Counted from the stretch's first letter, positions 9,455 through 19,824 are shown. The stretch is 64,000 nucleotides of DNA from Polynucleobacter sp. AP-Latsch-80-C2 (GCF_018882185.1 NZ_JACVOY010000002.1:295945-359944), one strand, 5' to 3'. Notes: generated by a model from the letters alone, not told the origin. A program made the numbers and translations.

Positions 9455-11278
9455 ATGAGACATTCATCGGGACGCCATCACAGTAGTGCAGATTCAAAAA
9501 CACCAGGACGAGGTGATTGGCGCGTCATTCGCGATCTCTTACCCTATCTTTTAGAGTATCGCTTTCGAGTCATCATTGCGCTGAGCTGTTTAATAGCCGC
9601 AAAAGTTGCCAACTTAGGCATTCCAATTGTGATGAAAGAGTTAATCAACTCTTTGGATGTCAATGCAAGCTCACCCCAAGTCCTTCTAGTAGTTCCTTTG
9701 GGGATCATTCTGGCCTATGGCTTACTGCGAATTTCTGCATCTCTGTTTACGGAATTGCGCGAAGCCTTATTTGCAAAGGTAACGCAGAACGCGGTTCGAA
9801 AAGTGGCCTTACAAGTTTTTGAGCACTTACATTCATTAGCGTTGAGCTTTCATTTGGCGCGTCAAACTGGTGGCGTGAGTCGCGATATTGAACGTGGCAC
9901 TCGTGGTATTCAATCACTGATTTCGTATTCTCTATATAGCATTCTGCCAACACTCATTGAGTTCTGTTTAGTGCTGGGATATTTTGCCTACTCCTATGAC
10001 ATTTGGTTTGCAGCTATTACTCTAGCTGCTCTAGTGATTTACATTGGCTTTACGATTGTGGTGACTGAATGGCGTACCCATTACCGCCGCACCATGAATG
10101 ATATGGATTCCAAGGCCAATCAAAAAGCAATCGATTCATTATTGAATTTTGAGACGGTGAAGTATTTCGGTAATGAGGCTTTTGAAGCTAGCCGCTATGA
10201 CGAGAACCTTTTACGTTATCAAGCTGCGGCTGTTAAGTCGCAAAAGACTTTGGCCATCCTTAACCTAGGCCAGCAAATCATTATTGCTACCGGCTTGATG
10301 TTGATTCTGTGGCGATCTACTGTTGGAGTAGTTAATGGCAGCATGACATTGGGTGATTTGGTTCTGGTGAATACCTTGATGATTCAGCTCTATATTCCGC
10401 TCAATTTCCTTGGCGTTATCTATCGAGAAATTAAACAATCCCTAACGGATATGGATCGGATGTTTTCTTTACTCAATACTGAGAAAGATATTGCTGATTC
10501 ACTAGATGCAAAGATATTGCAAATCCATAATCGTGAGCTTGGCCCCGATGTGCGATTTGAGCACGTGTCTTTTCATTACGAGAGTAAGCGAGAGATTTTG
10601 CGCGATGTGAGTTTTAATATCCCTGCCGGTACGATCACTGCCGTAGTTGGGCAAAGCGGCGCAGGCAAAAGTACTCTCGCTAGATTGTTGTTCCGTTTTT
10701 ACGATGTGCAGACTGGAAAAGTCTTAATTGATGGCCAGAATATTGAGGATGTTACTCAGGCAAGCTTACGCAAGGCCATTGGTATCGTTCCTCAGGACAC
10801 AGTTTTATTTAATGACACGATTGGCTACAACATTGCCTACGGTAATCCATCAGCATCCATCGAAGAAGTGCACGAGGCTGCCCGGGCCGCTCAAATTGAT
10901 GGCTTTATCAAACGCCTACCGGATGGATATGACACTCAGGTGGGCGAAAGGGGCTTAAAGCTATCCGGCGGCGAGAAACAGCGAGTGGCAATTGCAAGAA
11001 CTTTGCTTAAAAAACCAGCCATGCTCATTTTTGATGAGGCGACTTCCGCCTTAGATTCCAAAACTGAGCGCGCCTTTCAGGATGAGTTGCTCAGCTTAGC
11101 TAAAAACCGAACTACCTTGATCATTGCTCATCGTTTATCAACCATTATTCATGCCGATCAAATCTTGGTGATGGAGCATGGGCAAATTGTCGAGCGCGGA
11201 ACCCATGTAGAACTGCTGGCGGCAAATGGTAGATATGCAGAGATGTGGCAAATGCAAGAGCGTGCAGCGCTTGATTAG
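9455..11278 (+). CDS. Atm1/HMT-type ABC exporter, fused permease and ATPase
   Basis: A 607-aa half-transporter that should work as a homodimer in the inner membrane. The N-terminal half holds six membrane segments (about residues 35-330). The C-terminal half is the ATPase with Walker A GQSGAGKST (about 398-406), the signature LSGGE (about 502), Walker B MLIFDEATS (about 522-530) and a switch histidine in IIAHRLST. It resembles the Atm1/ABCB7 branch (EFLRDFLSYEVE-type proteins), linked to export of glutathione or metal-thiol compounds. The substrate is inferred from family only. Confidence 0.88.
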   Translation: MRHSSGRHHSSADSKTPGRGDWRVIRDLLPYLLEYRFRVIIALSCLIAAKVANLGIPIVMKELINSLDVNASSPQVLLVVPLGIILAYGLLRISASLFTELREALFAKVTQNAVRKVALQVFEHLHSLALSFHLARQTGGVSRDIERGTRGIQSLISYSLYSILPTLIEFCLVLGYFAYSYDIWFAAITLAALVIYIGFTIVVTEWRTHYRRTMNDMDSKANQKAIDSLLNFETVKYFGNEAFEASRYDENLLRYQAAAVKSQKTLAILNLGQQIIIATGLMLILWRSTVGVVNGSMTLGDLVLVNTLMIQLYIPLNFLGVIYREIKQSLTDMDRMFSLLNTEKDIADSLDAKILQIHNRELGPDVRFEHVSFHYESKREILRDVSFNIPAGTITAVVGQSGAGKSTLARLLFRFYDVQTGKVLIDGQNIEDVTQASLRKAIGIVPQDTVLFNDTIGYNIAYGNPSASIEEVHEAARAAQIDGFIKRLPDGYDTQVGERGLKLSGGEKQRVAIARTLLKKPAMLIFDEATSALDSKTERAFQDELLSLAKNRTTLIIAHRLSTIIHADQILVMEHGQIVERGTHVELLAANGRYAEMWQMQERAALD

Positions 11279-11287
11279 AATAATTAA

Positions 11288-12622
11288 ATGACAATGTCCT
11301 TATCTACAGAAGATATTCTTAAGAATGCCTTTGCTGCAGCGGTAGCTGTCGCTGACCCCCAAGTCATTGTTCCGCAGTATTTAGCAAAAATATTTCCTGC
11401 TGGACAAGAGCCCAAAGGCAAATGCTTAGTAGTTGGGGCAGGTAAAGCAAGCGCTTCTATGGCAAGCGCTTTAGAGGCTTACGCAAAAACCCATTGGCCT
11501 ACAGTTGAACTTGAGGGCGTCGTGCTAACACGCTACGGACATGGCTCTCCAACTACTTCTATTCGTATTGTTGAGGCAGGTCATCCAGTGCCTGATCAAG
11601 CGGGAATGGATGGCGCAAAGGCTATATTGGCTTTAACTAAAGCCTTAAATGTAGGCGATGTATTGATTGCTCTCGTTTCTGGAGGGGGCTCTAGTCTACT
11701 GACCTTGCCGCAAGAGGGCATCAGCATCGACGACATGCGCATGACGACCGAGGCCCTGTTACGCAGTGGTGCGCCGATCGAAGAAATGAATGTTGTACGC
11801 AAACATTTATCTGCCATTTTGGGGGGTAACTTAGCAAGGGTTGCTACTGCTCAGGGTGCGCGTGTTGAAGCGCTATTGATTTCGGATGTCACTGGTGACC
11901 AGCCTGCAGATATTGCTAGCGGTCCCTTTGCAGCTGATTACTCCACATATCAAGATGCCTTCGATATTTTGCAAAAATATGGCCTCGGTAAGGATCTTAT
12001 TCCGGCTTCAGTTCTGAATCATTTACAACAAGGGGTTGCAGGAGAAAAGCCAGAGACTCTTAAAGATGCAGACTTGCTGAATGCACAAGTAACTAATCAC
12101 GTAATTGCCACTTCCTATAAAAGTTTAGAAGCTGCAGCAGACTATGTTCGAACTCAAGGTTATGAGCCAATCATTTTGGGCGACACGATTACTGGCGAGG
12201 CGCAAGAAGTTGGTATTAGCCAAGCGAAGCTTGTTCATGAGCATTTGACCAAAGACAAAACAGAGAAACCTTTAGCCTTAATCTCCGGTGGTGAGTGCAC
12301 AGTCACCATTCCGGTGGGTTTCAAAGGGCGAGGTGGTCGCTGTAGTGAATATTTGCTTTCTCTATTTGCTGCTACCCAAGACCTACCTACTATTGCTGGC
12401 TTAGCAGCTGATACCGATGGTATTGACGGTAGCCAGAAGAATGCCGGGGCTTGGTTCACGGGGGATACTCGTAAAGCTAGTCAGGCTAAAGGCATTTCAC
12501 CAGAGCCCTTCTTAAAGGCGCATGACTGCTTTGGCTTCTTTGCAGAATTAGGCGCTTTAGTGGAAACTGGCCCTACACTTACGAATGTGAATGATTTCCG
12601 CATCATCTTGCTCAATAAATAA
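11288..12622 (+). CDS. Glycerate 2-kinase (DUF4147/MOFRL family)
   Basis: A 444-aa protein with the two-domain layout of class-II glycerate kinases: a DUF4147 domain with [12 protein letters not shown] and [11 protein letters not shown], and a C-terminal MOFRL domain with [21 protein letters not shown] and ADTDGIDG. These proteins phosphorylate D-glycerate to 2-phosphoglycerate; older annotations call them hydroxypyruvate reductase TtuD. The gene lies ten bases after the ABC exporter and its stop is one base from the pyrC ATG, so it sits in a tight run. Confidence 0.88.
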   Translation: MTMSLSTEDILKNAFAAAVAVADPQVIVPQYLAKIFPAGQEPKGKCLVVGAGKASASMASALEAYAKTHWPTVELEGVVLTRYGHGSPTTSIRIVEAGHPVPDQAGMDGAKAILALTKALNVGDVLIALVSGGGSSLLTLPQEGISIDDMRMTTEALLRSGAPIEEMNVVRKHLSAILGGNLARVATAQGARVEALLISDVTGDQPADIASGPFAADYSTYQDAFDILQKYGLGKDLIPASVLNHLQQGVAGEKPETLKDADLLNAQVTNHVIATSYKSLEAAADYVRTQGYEPIILGDTITGEAQEVGISQAKLVHEHLTKDKTEKPLALISGGECTVTIPVGFKGRGGRCSEYLLSLFAATQDLPTIAGLAADTDGIDGSQKNAGAWFTGDTRKASQAKGISPEPFLKAHDCFGFFAELGALVETGPTLTNVNDFRIILLNK

Positions 12623-12623
12623 T

Positions 12624-13682
12624 ATGTCTAATAGCCCTACACAAATTCAACTGACTCAGCCAGACGATTGGCACTTACACATTCGTGATGGCGAGGTCAT
12701 GAAAGATGTGTTAGCAGACACCGCAAGACAATTTGCGCGTGCCATCATCATGCCGAACCTCAAGCCACCAGTCACCACTGTAGATTTGGCTCAGGCTTAT
12801 CAAGCGCGTATTCAAACAAACCTCAATCTATTGGGAGTCACTAGTTTTACGCCGTTGATGACTTTATATCTCACCGACAATACTTCTGCAGAGGAAGTGC
12901 GTAAGGCTAAGGCTGCAGGTATTGCAGCGTTTAAGTTATACCCTGCAGGCGCAACAACAAATAGTGATGCTGGCGTAAGCGATTTGAAGCATTGTCATGC
13001 GGCATTAGAGGCGATGCAAGCTGTAGGCATGCCACTCTTGGTTCATGGTGAAGTCACGAGTTCTGACATTGATATCTTCGATCGTGAAGCCGTCTTTATC
13101 GACACGGTGCTAGATCCTTTACGCAAAACGTTTCCAGATCTCAAGATTGTGTTTGAGCACATCACTACCAAACAAGCAGCGCACTATGTGCGTGATGCCG
13201 CGACCGGTGGGAAAAATACCATTGCAGCAACTATTACTCCACAACATTTGTTGATGAATCGCAATGCGATATTTGCTGGTGGAATTCGTCCACACAATTA
13301 TTGTTTACCAGTGCTTAAGCGTGAAGAGCATCGAGTAGCTTTATTAGATGCCGCGACGAGTGGTAATCCCCGTTTCTTTTTGGGAACCGATAGCGCCCCA
13401 CACGCGAAGGGTGCTAAAGAAGCTGCCTGTGGATGTGCAGGTTGCTATAGTGCTTTCAATGCTTTAGGTTTATATGCTGAAGCATTTGAAAGTGTTGGCA
13501 AGTTAGATCAGCTGGAAGGGTTTGCGAGTTTCTTTGGGCCAGATTTTTATTCCTTGCCGCGCAATAGCCAAAAAATTACTTTAGTAAAGCAAGCTCAAAA
13601 TATTCCTGCTGAATTGCCATTGGGTGATGCCACTATTGTTCCGCTGCGTGCTGGCGAAACCATTGCTTGGTCCCTCGTTTAA
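12624..13682 (+). CDS. pyrC: Dihydroorotase
   Basis: PyrC cyclises N-carbamoyl-aspartate to dihydroorotate in pyrimidine synthesis. The 352-aa protein shows the zinc-binding HxH (H17 and H19 in [11 protein letters not shown]), the lysine to be carbamylated in [10 protein letters not shown], and the histidines of LLVHGE and FEHITT. The aspartate in GTDSAPH is also present. It belongs to the class-II type like E. coli PyrC. The ATG at 12624 was chosen because it starts right after the previous stop and gives the usual N-terminus; an in-frame start 33 bases upstream would overlap the kinase gene. Confidence 0.96.
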   Translation: MSNSPTQIQLTQPDDWHLHIRDGEVMKDVLADTARQFARAIIMPNLKPPVTTVDLAQAYQARIQTNLNLLGVTSFTPLMTLYLTDNTSAEEVRKAKAAGIAAFKLYPAGATTNSDAGVSDLKHCHAALEAMQAVGMPLLVHGEVTSSDIDIFDREAVFIDTVLDPLRKTFPDLKIVFEHITTKQAAHYVRDAATGGKNTIAATITPQHLLMNRNAIFAGGIRPHNYCLPVLKREEHRVALLDAATSGNPRFFLGTDSAPHAKGAKEAACGCAGCYSAFNALGLYAEAFESVGKLDQLEGFASFFGPDFYSLPRNSQKITLVKQAQNIPAELPLGDATIVPLRAGETIAWSLV

Positions 13683-13728
13683 TTACACAATCTTTCGCTA
13701 AATTTCTCCGACTGCGTTAGACTGCAGG

Positions 13729-14038
13729 CGCAGAGTCAATTGGGCAATCGCCGCCTCTTTATTGAGGGGGAGGAAAGTCCGGACTCCATAGGGAAGGGTG
13801 ATGGCTAACGGCCATCCACGGCGACGTGAGGAATAGGGCCACAGAGACGAGCGTATTTAGTTACGGTGAAACGCGGTAACCTCCACCCGGAGCAATCCCA
13901 AGTAAGCAGGCGATGAGGCGTCCCGCTGAGTCTGCGGGTAGGGAGCTTGAGCCGTCAGGTAACTGCCGGCCTAGAGGAATGATTGCCCCTAGATGCAAAT
14001 CTAGGCGACAGAATCCGGCTTATCGATTGACTCTGCAC
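13729..14038 (+). ncRNA. rnpB: RNase P RNA, class A
   Basis: The catalytic RNA that matures tRNA 5' ends. The 5' GCAGAGTCAAT (from 13730) pairs with the 3' ATTGACTCTGC (to 14036), forming the terminal P1 helix. Between them are the universal elements GAGGAAAGTCCGGACTCC near 13768-13787 (CR-I), GGCGACGTGAGGAATAG, the GGTGAAACGCGGTAA block and AGAATCCGGCTTA near the 3' end (CR-V). The length of about 310 nt is normal. It is convergent with the OsmC gene, whose stop lies one base after the RNA end, leaving no room for a separate terminator. Confidence 0.96.
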
Positions 14039-14461
14039 TTATTCTGAAACGATATCGATGCTGTAGGTAATTTCCGCCGTCTTTGCCAGCATGGTGGTTG
14101 CTGAGCAGTATTTTTCATGGGAAAGCTTTACAGCCCGCTCAACTTTGGAGCGCTCGAGGTCTTTGCCCGTTACCGTGAAATGCAAATTGATCTTGGTAAA
14201 TACCTTGGGCTCAACTTCAGCCCTTTCGGCAACCAGCTTGACATCACAAGCGCTAACCGCCTGTTTGGCACGCTGTAGGATTAAAACCACATCAAAGGCC
14301 GAGCAGCCGCCGGTTCCAGCCAGAATCAGCTCCATGGGCCTTGGGGCGCTATTTTGACCACCTGCGTCAGGTGGTCCATCCATTTTGACGGTATGTCCAC
14401 TTCCAGTTTCAGCTGAAAAAGCCATTCCGCCATTACCCAACCAAGTTACTCGACATTCCAT
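14039..14461 (-). CDS. OsmC family protein
   Basis: A 140-aa OsmC/Ohr-fold protein. It has the two expected cysteines, in GTGGCSAFDV (about residue 54) and HEKYCSATTML (about residue 116), in the central-helix and C-terminal positions used for thiol peroxidase activity in OsmC and Ohr. The family reduces organic hydroperoxides, but the YhfA-like subgroup, to which this seems closest, has no proven substrate. A second OsmC-fold gene lies at about 45.6 kb. It is transcribed towards rnpB and away from the rplM leader region. Confidence 0.85.
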   Translation of the reverse strand: MECRVTWLGNGGMAFSAETGSGHTVKMDGPPDAGGQNSAPRPMELILAGTGGCSAFDVVLILQRAKQAVSACDVKLVAERAEVEPKVFTKINLHFTVTGKDLERSKVERAVKLSHEKYCSATTMLAKTAEITYSIDIVSE

Positions 14462-14574
14462 ATTAGTAATTCCTACATTTTAAAAATTAATCAATGATAT
14501 CAATAGTTTAGATACTTCGCTGATGCAAAAGTTGTTGCACAGCAACATAAAAGTCTTGATTTTGGTCAAGATTC

Positions 14575-14604
14575 TTGCACCGCACCAAGTTTTTTGTGTA
14601 GAAT
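14575..14604 (+). promoter_or_regulatory. Sigma-70 promoter upstream of rplM leader / candidate sRNA
   Basis: TTGCAC at 14575-14580 and TAGAAT at 14599-14604 are separated by 18 bases, preceded by an AT-rich stretch. Initiation is expected near 14611. The transcript would meet a strong terminator about 100 nt later, well before rplM. Confidence 0.65.
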
Positions 14605-14610
14605 AACCAT

Positions 14611-14712
14611 ATTGGTAGTCAGTCTTATACAAGACTGCGACTTACCTCCCAGTGTCTCCTCCACCCAAACATAGGTGGATTCCAACCCAGGACTCGTTCC
14701 TGGGTTTTTTTT
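14611..14712 (+). ncRNA. Candidate small RNA or attenuated rplM leader
   Basis: A region of about 100 nt between a good sigma-70 promoter and a strong intrinsic terminator. It can form hairpin 1 (AGTCTT-ATAC-AAGACT, 14621-14636), a C-rich single-stranded part (CTTACCTCCCAGTGTCTCCTCC, 14641-14662), hairpin 2 (TCCACC/GGTGGA, 14660-14679) and the terminator. The CCTCC motifs resemble the anti-Shine-Dalgarno motifs of C-rich regulatory RNAs. It has no convincing open reading frame. It does not match a known L13 leader that I can recall; either a trans-acting sRNA or a cis attenuator of rplM-rpsI fits. Confidence 0.5.
14684..14712 (+). terminator. Rho-independent terminator upstream of rplM
   Basis: AACCCAGGA (14684-14692) pairs with TCCTGGGTT (14698-14706) around a five-base loop, followed by a run of eight T. 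It lies 158 bases before the rplM ATG. Confidence 0.88.
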
Positions 14713-14870
14713 AGGTTACAATTCAAGGCTTTACTGAATTACCGAACCAGTCAGCGGTAATTGTTTTACCAGTGAAATTGCAGAATCTGCGAGCTTGCAA
14801 ACATAAGCAGGGCCAAGGTGGACGTAGTTTTGTTGAAGTAATTTTTTTGACTATAACAATTTGAGAAATC
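14713..14870 (+). promoter_or_regulatory. rplM 5' untranslated region
   Basis: About 160 bases between the upstream terminator and the rplM start. It contains no gene. An imperfect dyad (GAATTACCG... / ...CGGTAATTG, about 14738-14762) and a TTGACTATAACAAT stretch just before the start are visible; the latter may be a promoter element. No firm promoter call can be made. Confidence 0.35.
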
Positions 14871-15299
14871 ATGAAAACTTTTTCTGCAAAATCCCATGAG
14901 GTAGTGCATGAATGGTTCGTGATTGACGCTACGGACAAAGTCCTCGGTCGTGTCGCCAGTGAAGTGGCACTCCGTCTACGCGGCAAGCACAAGCCTGAAT
15001 ACACCCCACACGTTGATACCGGCGACTTCATTGTTGTCATCAACTCTTCTAAGCTGCGTGTTACAGGCACAAAAGGCTTGAACAAAATTTATTACCGTCA
15101 CAGCGGATACCCAGGTGGTATTAGCTCGACTAACTTCGACAAGATGCAAGACCGTTTCCCAGGCCGTGCTTTGGAGAAGGCTGTGAAGGGTATGTTGCCA
15201 AAAGGCCCACTAGGCTATGCCATGATCAAGAAATTAAAAGTCTACGGCGACGCCAATCATCCGCATGCGGCTCAACAGCCAAAAGCGTTAGAGATTTAA
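14871..15299 (+). CDS. rplM: 50S ribosomal protein L13
   Basis: The 142-aa protein matches L13 throughout: the start [20 protein letters not shown], the core [40 protein letters not shown] and the motif [15 protein letters not shown]. It is an early-assembly large-subunit protein. It is followed after nine bases by rpsI, the universal pairing, and ends with a normal KALEI tail. Confidence 0.98.
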   Translation: MKTFSAKSHEVVHEWFVIDATDKVLGRVASEVALRLRGKHKPEYTPHVDTGDFIVVINSSKLRVTGTKGLNKIYYRHSGYPGGISSTNFDKMQDRFPGRALEKAVKGMLPKGPLGYAMIKKLKVYGDANHPHAAQQPKALEI

Positions 15300-15308
15300 G
15301 GAAACCAA

Positions 15309-15710
15309 ATGGCTATTAATTACGGAAATTGGAATTACGGTACCGGTCGTCGCAAGAGTTCTGTGGCGCGTGTATTCATTAAATCTGGCAAAGGCGAAAT
15401 TATCGTTAACGGTAAGCCTATCGATGCTTATTTTGCTCGTGAAACATCACGCATGATCGCTCGTCAGCCTTTGGCTCTCACAGCCCACTTAACGACCTTT
15501 GATATCAAAGTAAACGTTTCTGGTGGCGGTGAAACTGGCCAAGCTGGTGCAGTTCGTCATGGCGTTACACGTGCATTGATCGACTACGACAACGCATTGA
15601 AGCCAGCCCTGTCTAAAGCAGGTTTGGTTACTCGCGATGCTCGTGAAGTTGAGCGTAAGAAGGTTGGTCTGCACGGCGCGCGTCGTCGTAAGCAGTTCAG
15701 CAAGCGCTAA
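15309..15710 (+). CDS. rpsI: 30S ribosomal protein S9
   Basis: The 133-aa protein shows the S9 pattern [19 protein letters not shown] near the start, then [19 protein letters not shown]. It ends in the invariant basic tail [17 protein letters not shown], which reaches the P-site tRNA. AAGGAAACC precedes the ATG. It is the last gene of the rplM-rpsI unit and is followed by a terminator. Confidence 0.98.
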   Translation: MAINYGNWNYGTGRRKSSVARVFIKSGKGEIIVNGKPIDAYFARETSRMIARQPLALTAHLTTFDIKVNVSGGGETGQAGAVRHGVTRALIDYDNALKPALSKAGLVTRDAREVERKKVGLHGARRRKQFSKR

Positions 15711-15736
15711 TTCTTTCAGTCGCTTCAGTTTTATCG

Positions 15737-15765
15737 AAAGGGTCGCGCAAGCGGCCCTTTTTGTT
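15737..15765 (+). terminator. Rho-independent terminator after rpsI
   Basis: AAAGGGTCGC (15737-15746) pairs with GCGGCCCTTT (15751-15760), with one G-T wobble, around a GCAA tetraloop, followed by more T residues. Confidence 0.88.
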
Positions 15766-15830
15766 TCTACAATTGAGGTATTCAGAAGTTTGAAAGAAAA
15801 CTTCTCATGGTCAGTAATTTGGAGAATCAC

Positions 15831-16889
15831 ATGATTAAGGTTGGCATCGTTGGCGGTACTGGTTATACCGGAGTGGAATTGTTGCGTTTATTAGCGCAGC
15901 ATCCTGAGGTACAAATTGTTGCCATTACTTCTCGGACAGAAGCTGGCATGCCGGTAGCTGAGATGTTCCCATCTTTGCGTGGCCGTGTTGATTTGAAATT
16001 CACGACACCGGATGAATCTAACCTAAATCAGTGTGATGTAGTGTTCTTTGCAACGCCGCATGGTGTCGCCATGGCGCAAGCAAAAGAATTACTTGCGAAC
16101 AATGTCAAAATTTTGGATCTCGCTGCAGATTTCCGTCTCAAAGACACTAAAGAATTTGCTAAGTGGTACGGTATGGAGCATACCTGCCCCGATATTTTGG
16201 CTGAAGCAGTTTATGGTTTGGCAGAGATCAATCGTGAAGCAATTAAAAAAGCGCGCGTGGTGGGATTGGCTGGCTGCTATCCAACTTCAGTGCAGCTTGG
16301 CTTGGCTCCATTGCTTTCGCCAAAGTCGACTGGCGGTAAACAGTTGATTGATGGCAATCACATTATTTCTGACTCTAAGTCTGGCACTTCTGGTGCTGGA
16401 CGCAAAGCAGAAATCGGCACTTTGTTGTCAGAGGCAAGCGATAACTTCAAAGCTTATGGAGTCAAAGGCCATCGCCATCTTCCAGAAATCGTCCAAGGCT
16501 TAAAAGCCATTGCTGGTCATGACCAGATTGGTTTGACATTTGTGCCGCATCTCACGCCAATGATCAGGGGGATTCATTCGACCCTGTATGTGCGTTTGAC
16601 TGATGCTGGTAAAGAGCTTGATTACCAAAAGCTTTATGAGGATTTCTATAAAGGTGAGCCCTTCGTGGATGTTATGCCTGCTGGCAGCCATCCTGAGACC
16701 CGTTCTGTCCGTGGTAGCAATGGCATTCGGATGGCGATCCATCGCCCAGGTGGTGGTGATACTTTAGTTATTTTGGTGGTTGAAGACAATTTGGTGAAGG
16801 GGGCTTCAGGTCAGGGCGTTCAGTGTATGAATCTGATGTTTGGCTTCCCTGAGACAACAGGCCTCACCCAGATTGCGGTATCCCCATAA
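15831..16889 (+). CDS. argC: N-acetyl-gamma-glutamyl-phosphate reductase
   Basis: ArgC reduces N-acetylglutamyl phosphate to the semialdehyde in arginine synthesis. The 352-aa protein begins [21 protein letters not shown] with the NADP-binding loop, carries the catalytic cysteine in [14 protein letters not shown], and has the later HRHLPEI and [10 protein letters not shown] stretches of the family. The ATG at 15831 has GGAG seven bases upstream and gives the family start; an earlier in-frame ATG would add eight unconserved residues. Confidence 0.96.
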   Translation: MIKVGIVGGTGYTGVELLRLLAQHPEVQIVAITSRTEAGMPVAEMFPSLRGRVDLKFTTPDESNLNQCDVVFFATPHGVAMAQAKELLANNVKILDLAADFRLKDTKEFAKWYGMEHTCPDILAEAVYGLAEINREAIKKARVVGLAGCYPTSVQLGLAPLLSPKSTGGKQLIDGNHIISDSKSGTSGAGRKAEIGTLLSEASDNFKAYGVKGHRHLPEIVQGLKAIAGHDQIGLTFVPHLTPMIRGIHSTLYVRLTDAGKELDYQKLYEDFYKGEPFVDVMPAGSHPETRSVRGSNGIRMAIHRPGGGDTLVILVVEDNLVKGASGQGVQCMNLMFGFPETTGLTQIAVSP

Positions 16890-16969
16890 TTGGGCAAGTA
16901 ATGACCCTTCAGCACGCGGGACATTAAAAGCCTAAAATGATTCATTGCCTTTTGAATTAGGAGTAAATC

Positions 16970-17344
16970 ATGACCGAATTAGCTACGCAACCTGCACAAG
17001 ATTTAGCTGAGCCACCAACCCCATTGGTGTTCACGGATAGCGCTGCTGCCAAAGTGGCTGACTTGATTGCTGAGGAAGGCAATCCAGAGTTAAAGCTGCG
17101 CGTATTCGTTCAAGGTGGTGGATGCTCTGGTTTTCAGTACGGCTTCACTTTCGATGATGCTGTAAATGAAGACGACACTTTGTTTGAAAAGAATGGCGTT
17201 ACGCTTTTAGTAGATTCAATGAGCTTCCAATATTTAGTTGGCGCTGAGATTGACTACAAAGAAGATATCAACGGATCACAGTTTGTGATTAAGAATCCAA
17301 ATGCACAAACTACTTGTGGCTGCGGATCTTCTTTCTCTGCTTAA
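16970..17344 (+). CDS. erpA: Iron-sulfur cluster insertion protein ErpA
   Basis: An A-type Fe-S carrier that delivers clusters to apoproteins. The 124-aa protein has the three conserved cysteines: [11 protein letters not shown] (about residue 52) and CGCGSSF at the C-terminus (about residues 117 and 119). An extra Pro/Ala/Gln-rich N-terminal stretch of about 20 residues precedes the fold. TTAGGAGTAAATC gives a strong ribosome site. It lies after argC as in other Burkholderiaceae and is convergent with anmK. Confidence 0.95.
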   Translation: MTELATQPAQDLAEPPTPLVFTDSAAAKVADLIAEEGNPELKLRVFVQGGGCSGFQYGFTFDDAVNEDDTLFEKNGVTLLVDSMSFQYLVGAEIDYKEDINGSQFVIKNPNAQTTCGCGSSFSA

Positions 17345-17363
17345 AGTAAAACTAAGCATCGTA

Positions 17364-18494
17364 TTAAGCGGGATAACAAGCGCCTAGAATTCTAGGACCC
17401 TTCGCTCCCGTAACGGCTGGCAAATTTGCTGGCCGTTTTTCTTTGTGGGCCCAAGCAAGCCATGCAAAAGCAAGACCTTCAACGAGTTGTGGATCAATGC
17501 CTGCAGTATCACTCGTTGTAATTTCTAATGCTTCTTTAAAGAAATCACCCGCTTTAGTTTTGAGTAAATTCATCAAGGCAGTATTTTTAGCGCCACCTCC
17601 ACAGACAATCAGCTTCTGGGTTTGCGGGGCATGACGTGCCAATGCTTCTAAGATGGTATGCGTAGTTAAATGCAGTAAGGTAGCTTGCACATCTTCTGCT
17701 AAATAATTTTCGTTACCTAATTTTTCATCGAGCCAGTTCAGGTGAAAGTCGTCGCGACCTGTGCTTTTTGGTGGAGGCTGAATAAAGAATGGATCATTGA
17801 GTAACTTTTTGAGAAGCCCATCATTGACTCTACCTTCTGAGGCCCAGCTACCGTCTTTATCAAATCGATTTCCTTGCTGCTCAAAAATCCAAGCATCCAT
17901 CAGCATATTTCCGGGGCCACAATCAAAGCCTGTCACAGAGCCATCTTTTGGCAAGAGGGTAAGATTAGCAATGCCACCAATATTCACAATTGCAACATTG
18001 TTTGTGGATGCAAATTGCTGCGCATGAAACGCGGGCACCAATGGAGCACCATGACCGCCTGCGGCTACATCACGACTTCTAAAATCTGCTACGACATCAA
18101 TCCCAGTTTCTTCCGCCAACAAGGCGGCATTTAATGTTTGATGGGTATAGGCTAAATTTTCCCCAAGGTCTGGTTGATGGCGAATAGTCTGACCATGGGC
18201 GCCAATCGCGCTAATATCTGCCGGCTTTAATTTCGCTTGATTCAATAGCTGCTTTACGGCTTCGGCATAGGCCAAGGCCAAGGCATTAGCAGCTTGTTTT
18301 TCCCGATGTAATTCGTTTGGTCCCGGGCTTTGGAGTTCCACTAGGGCCTGAAGGAGTCCTGGGGAGAATGGAGTGCTGACGGCCATTTGCGCGCTTGCCT
18401 CGCCATTTGGGCCTATCTTGGCTAGAACGGCATCTATCCCGTCTAAGCTGGTGCCAGACATTAGGCCAATGTAGAGGGAGTGGGGTTTGCTCAT
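17364..18494 (-). CDS. anmK: Anhydro-N-acetylmuramic acid kinase
   Basis: AnmK opens and phosphorylates anhydroMurNAc to MurNAc-6-phosphate during peptidoglycan recycling. The 376-aa protein begins MSKPHSLYIGLMSGTSLDGIDAVL, the family signature. It also has GHGAPLVPAFH, NIGGIANLT, FDCGPGNMLMDAW and CGGGAKN in the sugar-kinase fold. The internal ATG at 18494 was chosen over one 48 bases upstream because it begins exactly at the conserved region. The MurNAc recycling genes amgK and murU lie in the same window at about 27.7-29.4 kb. It is divergent from tyrS. Confidence 0.95.
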   Translation of the reverse strand: MSKPHSLYIGLMSGTSLDGIDAVLAKIGPNGEASAQMAVSTPFSPGLLQALVELQSPGPNELHREKQAANALALAYAEAVKQLLNQAKLKPADISAIGAHGQTIRHQPDLGENLAYTHQTLNAALLAEETGIDVVADFRSRDVAAGGHGAPLVPAFHAQQFASTNNVAIVNIGGIANLTLLPKDGSVTGFDCGPGNMLMDAWIFEQQGNRFDKDGSWASEGRVNDGLLKKLLNDPFFIQPPPKSTGRDDFHLNWLDEKLGNENYLAEDVQATLLHLTTHTILEALARHAPQTQKLIVCGGGAKNTALMNLLKTKAGDFFKEALEITTSDTAGIDPQLVEGLAFAWLAWAHKEKRPANLPAVTGAKGPRILGACYPA

Positions 18495-18580
18495 GCGGTT
18501 CTGGGTTTTGCTCTCAGGAATGCGACAATTATGCTTTAGCAATTTAAATACTAAATAACTGTATCAGCATCCGAATCAGC

Positions 18581-19813
18581 ATGACGGCTAAACCAGAACA
18601 AAAATACCCATTGACCCCTGAAGTGTTCGCAGCACTCGAAGTGACTAAACGTGGCTGCGACGAACTATTAGTTGAGGCTGATTGGGTTCAGAAGCTTGCG
18701 CGTAGCCAGGCTACCAAGACACCTTTGCGGATTAAGTTGGGTTTAGACCCTACTGCGCCAGATATTCATTTGGGTCATACCGTTGTTTTGAACAAATTAC
18801 GCCAGTTGCAAGATTTGGGACATACGGTGATTTTCTTGATTGGTGATTTCACCAGCATGATCGGTGATCCCTCTGGTCGGAATGCAACACGCCCACCTTT
18901 GACTGCTGAAGAAATTGCGGTCAATGCCGAAACCTACTATCGCCAGGCAAGCATGGTGCTTGATCCTTCTAAAACTGAAGTTCGTTACAACAGTGAGTGG
19001 TGCGATCCATTAGGTGCACGCGGCATGATTCAGTTGGCAGCCAAACATACGGTTGCACGAATGCTAGAGCGTGATGACTTTACTAAGCGCTACCGCAGTG
19101 GTGTACCGATCTCTATTCATGAGTTCTTGTATCCACTGATGCAGGGCTATGACTCTGTGGCACTCAAGAGTGATTTAGAGCTTGGTGGAACAGATCAAAA
19201 ATTTAATCTCTTAGTTGGTCGCGAGCTTCAACGCGAGTACGGCCAAGAGCCTCAATGTATTTTGACCATGCCTTTATTGGTTGGTTTAGATGGCGTTGAG
19301 AAGATGAGTAAATCCAAAGGCAATTACATTGGTATCAGCGAGCCTGCTGGTGAAATGTTTGGTAAGCTTTTGAGCATCTCAGATGATTTGATGTGGGACT
19401 ATTTCACATTACTTTCATTCCGTCCGATGGCTGAAATTGATTTGATGAAACAAGAAGTGGCTGCCGGCCGCAATCCAAAGGATTGCAAAGTGCTGCTCGC
19501 GCAAGAAATTGTTGCGCGTTTCCACTCGCAAGCCGCGGCAGAAAAAGCCTTAGAGGACTTTAATCACCGCGCCAAAGGCGGTGTGCCGGATGAGATTCCA
19601 GAGGTAAGTCTTTCTGGGGCTCCTATGGGAATCGCCAGCTTGCTCAAGGCTGCAGGATTAGCACCATCTACATCTGAGGCAATGCGCAATATTGAGCAAA
19701 ACGGCGTGAAGATAGATGGCGCAACGGTATCTGATAAACAGGTAAAGATTGAAGTGGGGACCTATGTTGTGCAGGTAGGTAAACGCAAGTTTGCGAAAGT
19801 GACGCTGAGCTAA
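18581..19813 (+). CDS. tyrS: Tyrosine--tRNA ligase
   Basis: Charges tRNA-Tyr. The 410-aa protein has the class-I signatures [11 protein letters not shown] (HIGH-type; about residues 64-74) and [11 protein letters not shown] (about 245-255). A C-terminal S4 RNA-binding domain ends [15 protein letters not shown]. Its sequence is of the shorter TyrRZ type rather than the E. coli TyrS type. It is the only + strand gene in an otherwise - strand stretch, and its stop is 11 bases from the convergent ruvB stop. Confidence 0.96.
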   Translation: MTAKPEQKYPLTPEVFAALEVTKRGCDELLVEADWVQKLARSQATKTPLRIKLGLDPTAPDIHLGHTVVLNKLRQLQDLGHTVIFLIGDFTSMIGDPSGRNATRPPLTAEEIAVNAETYYRQASMVLDPSKTEVRYNSEWCDPLGARGMIQLAAKHTVARMLERDDFTKRYRSGVPISIHEFLYPLMQGYDSVALKSDLELGGTDQKFNLLVGRELQREYGQEPQCILTMPLLVGLDGVEKMSKSKGNYIGISEPAGEMFGKLLSISDDLMWDYFTLLSFRPMAEIDLMKQEVAAGRNPKDCKVLLAQEIVARFHSQAAAEKALEDFNHRAKGGVPDEIPEVSLSGAPMGIASLLKAAGLAPSTSEAMRNIEQNGVKIDGATVSDKQVKIEVGTYVVQVGKRKFAKVTLS

Positions 19814-19824
19814 GCGCTCTATTA

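Noticed and set aside
12591..12623. Longer start of pyrC
   Set aside because: It would overlap the kinase gene and add 11 residues not seen in dihydroorotases; the ATG at 12624 fits the family.
13690..13723. Promoter of rnpB
   Set aside because: A possible -10 (TAGACT) is present, but the -35 match is poor, so it was not listed as a feature.
14713..14870. Known L13 leader riboregulator
   Set aside because: The region does not resemble any L13 leader I can recall, so it is listed only as an untranslated region.
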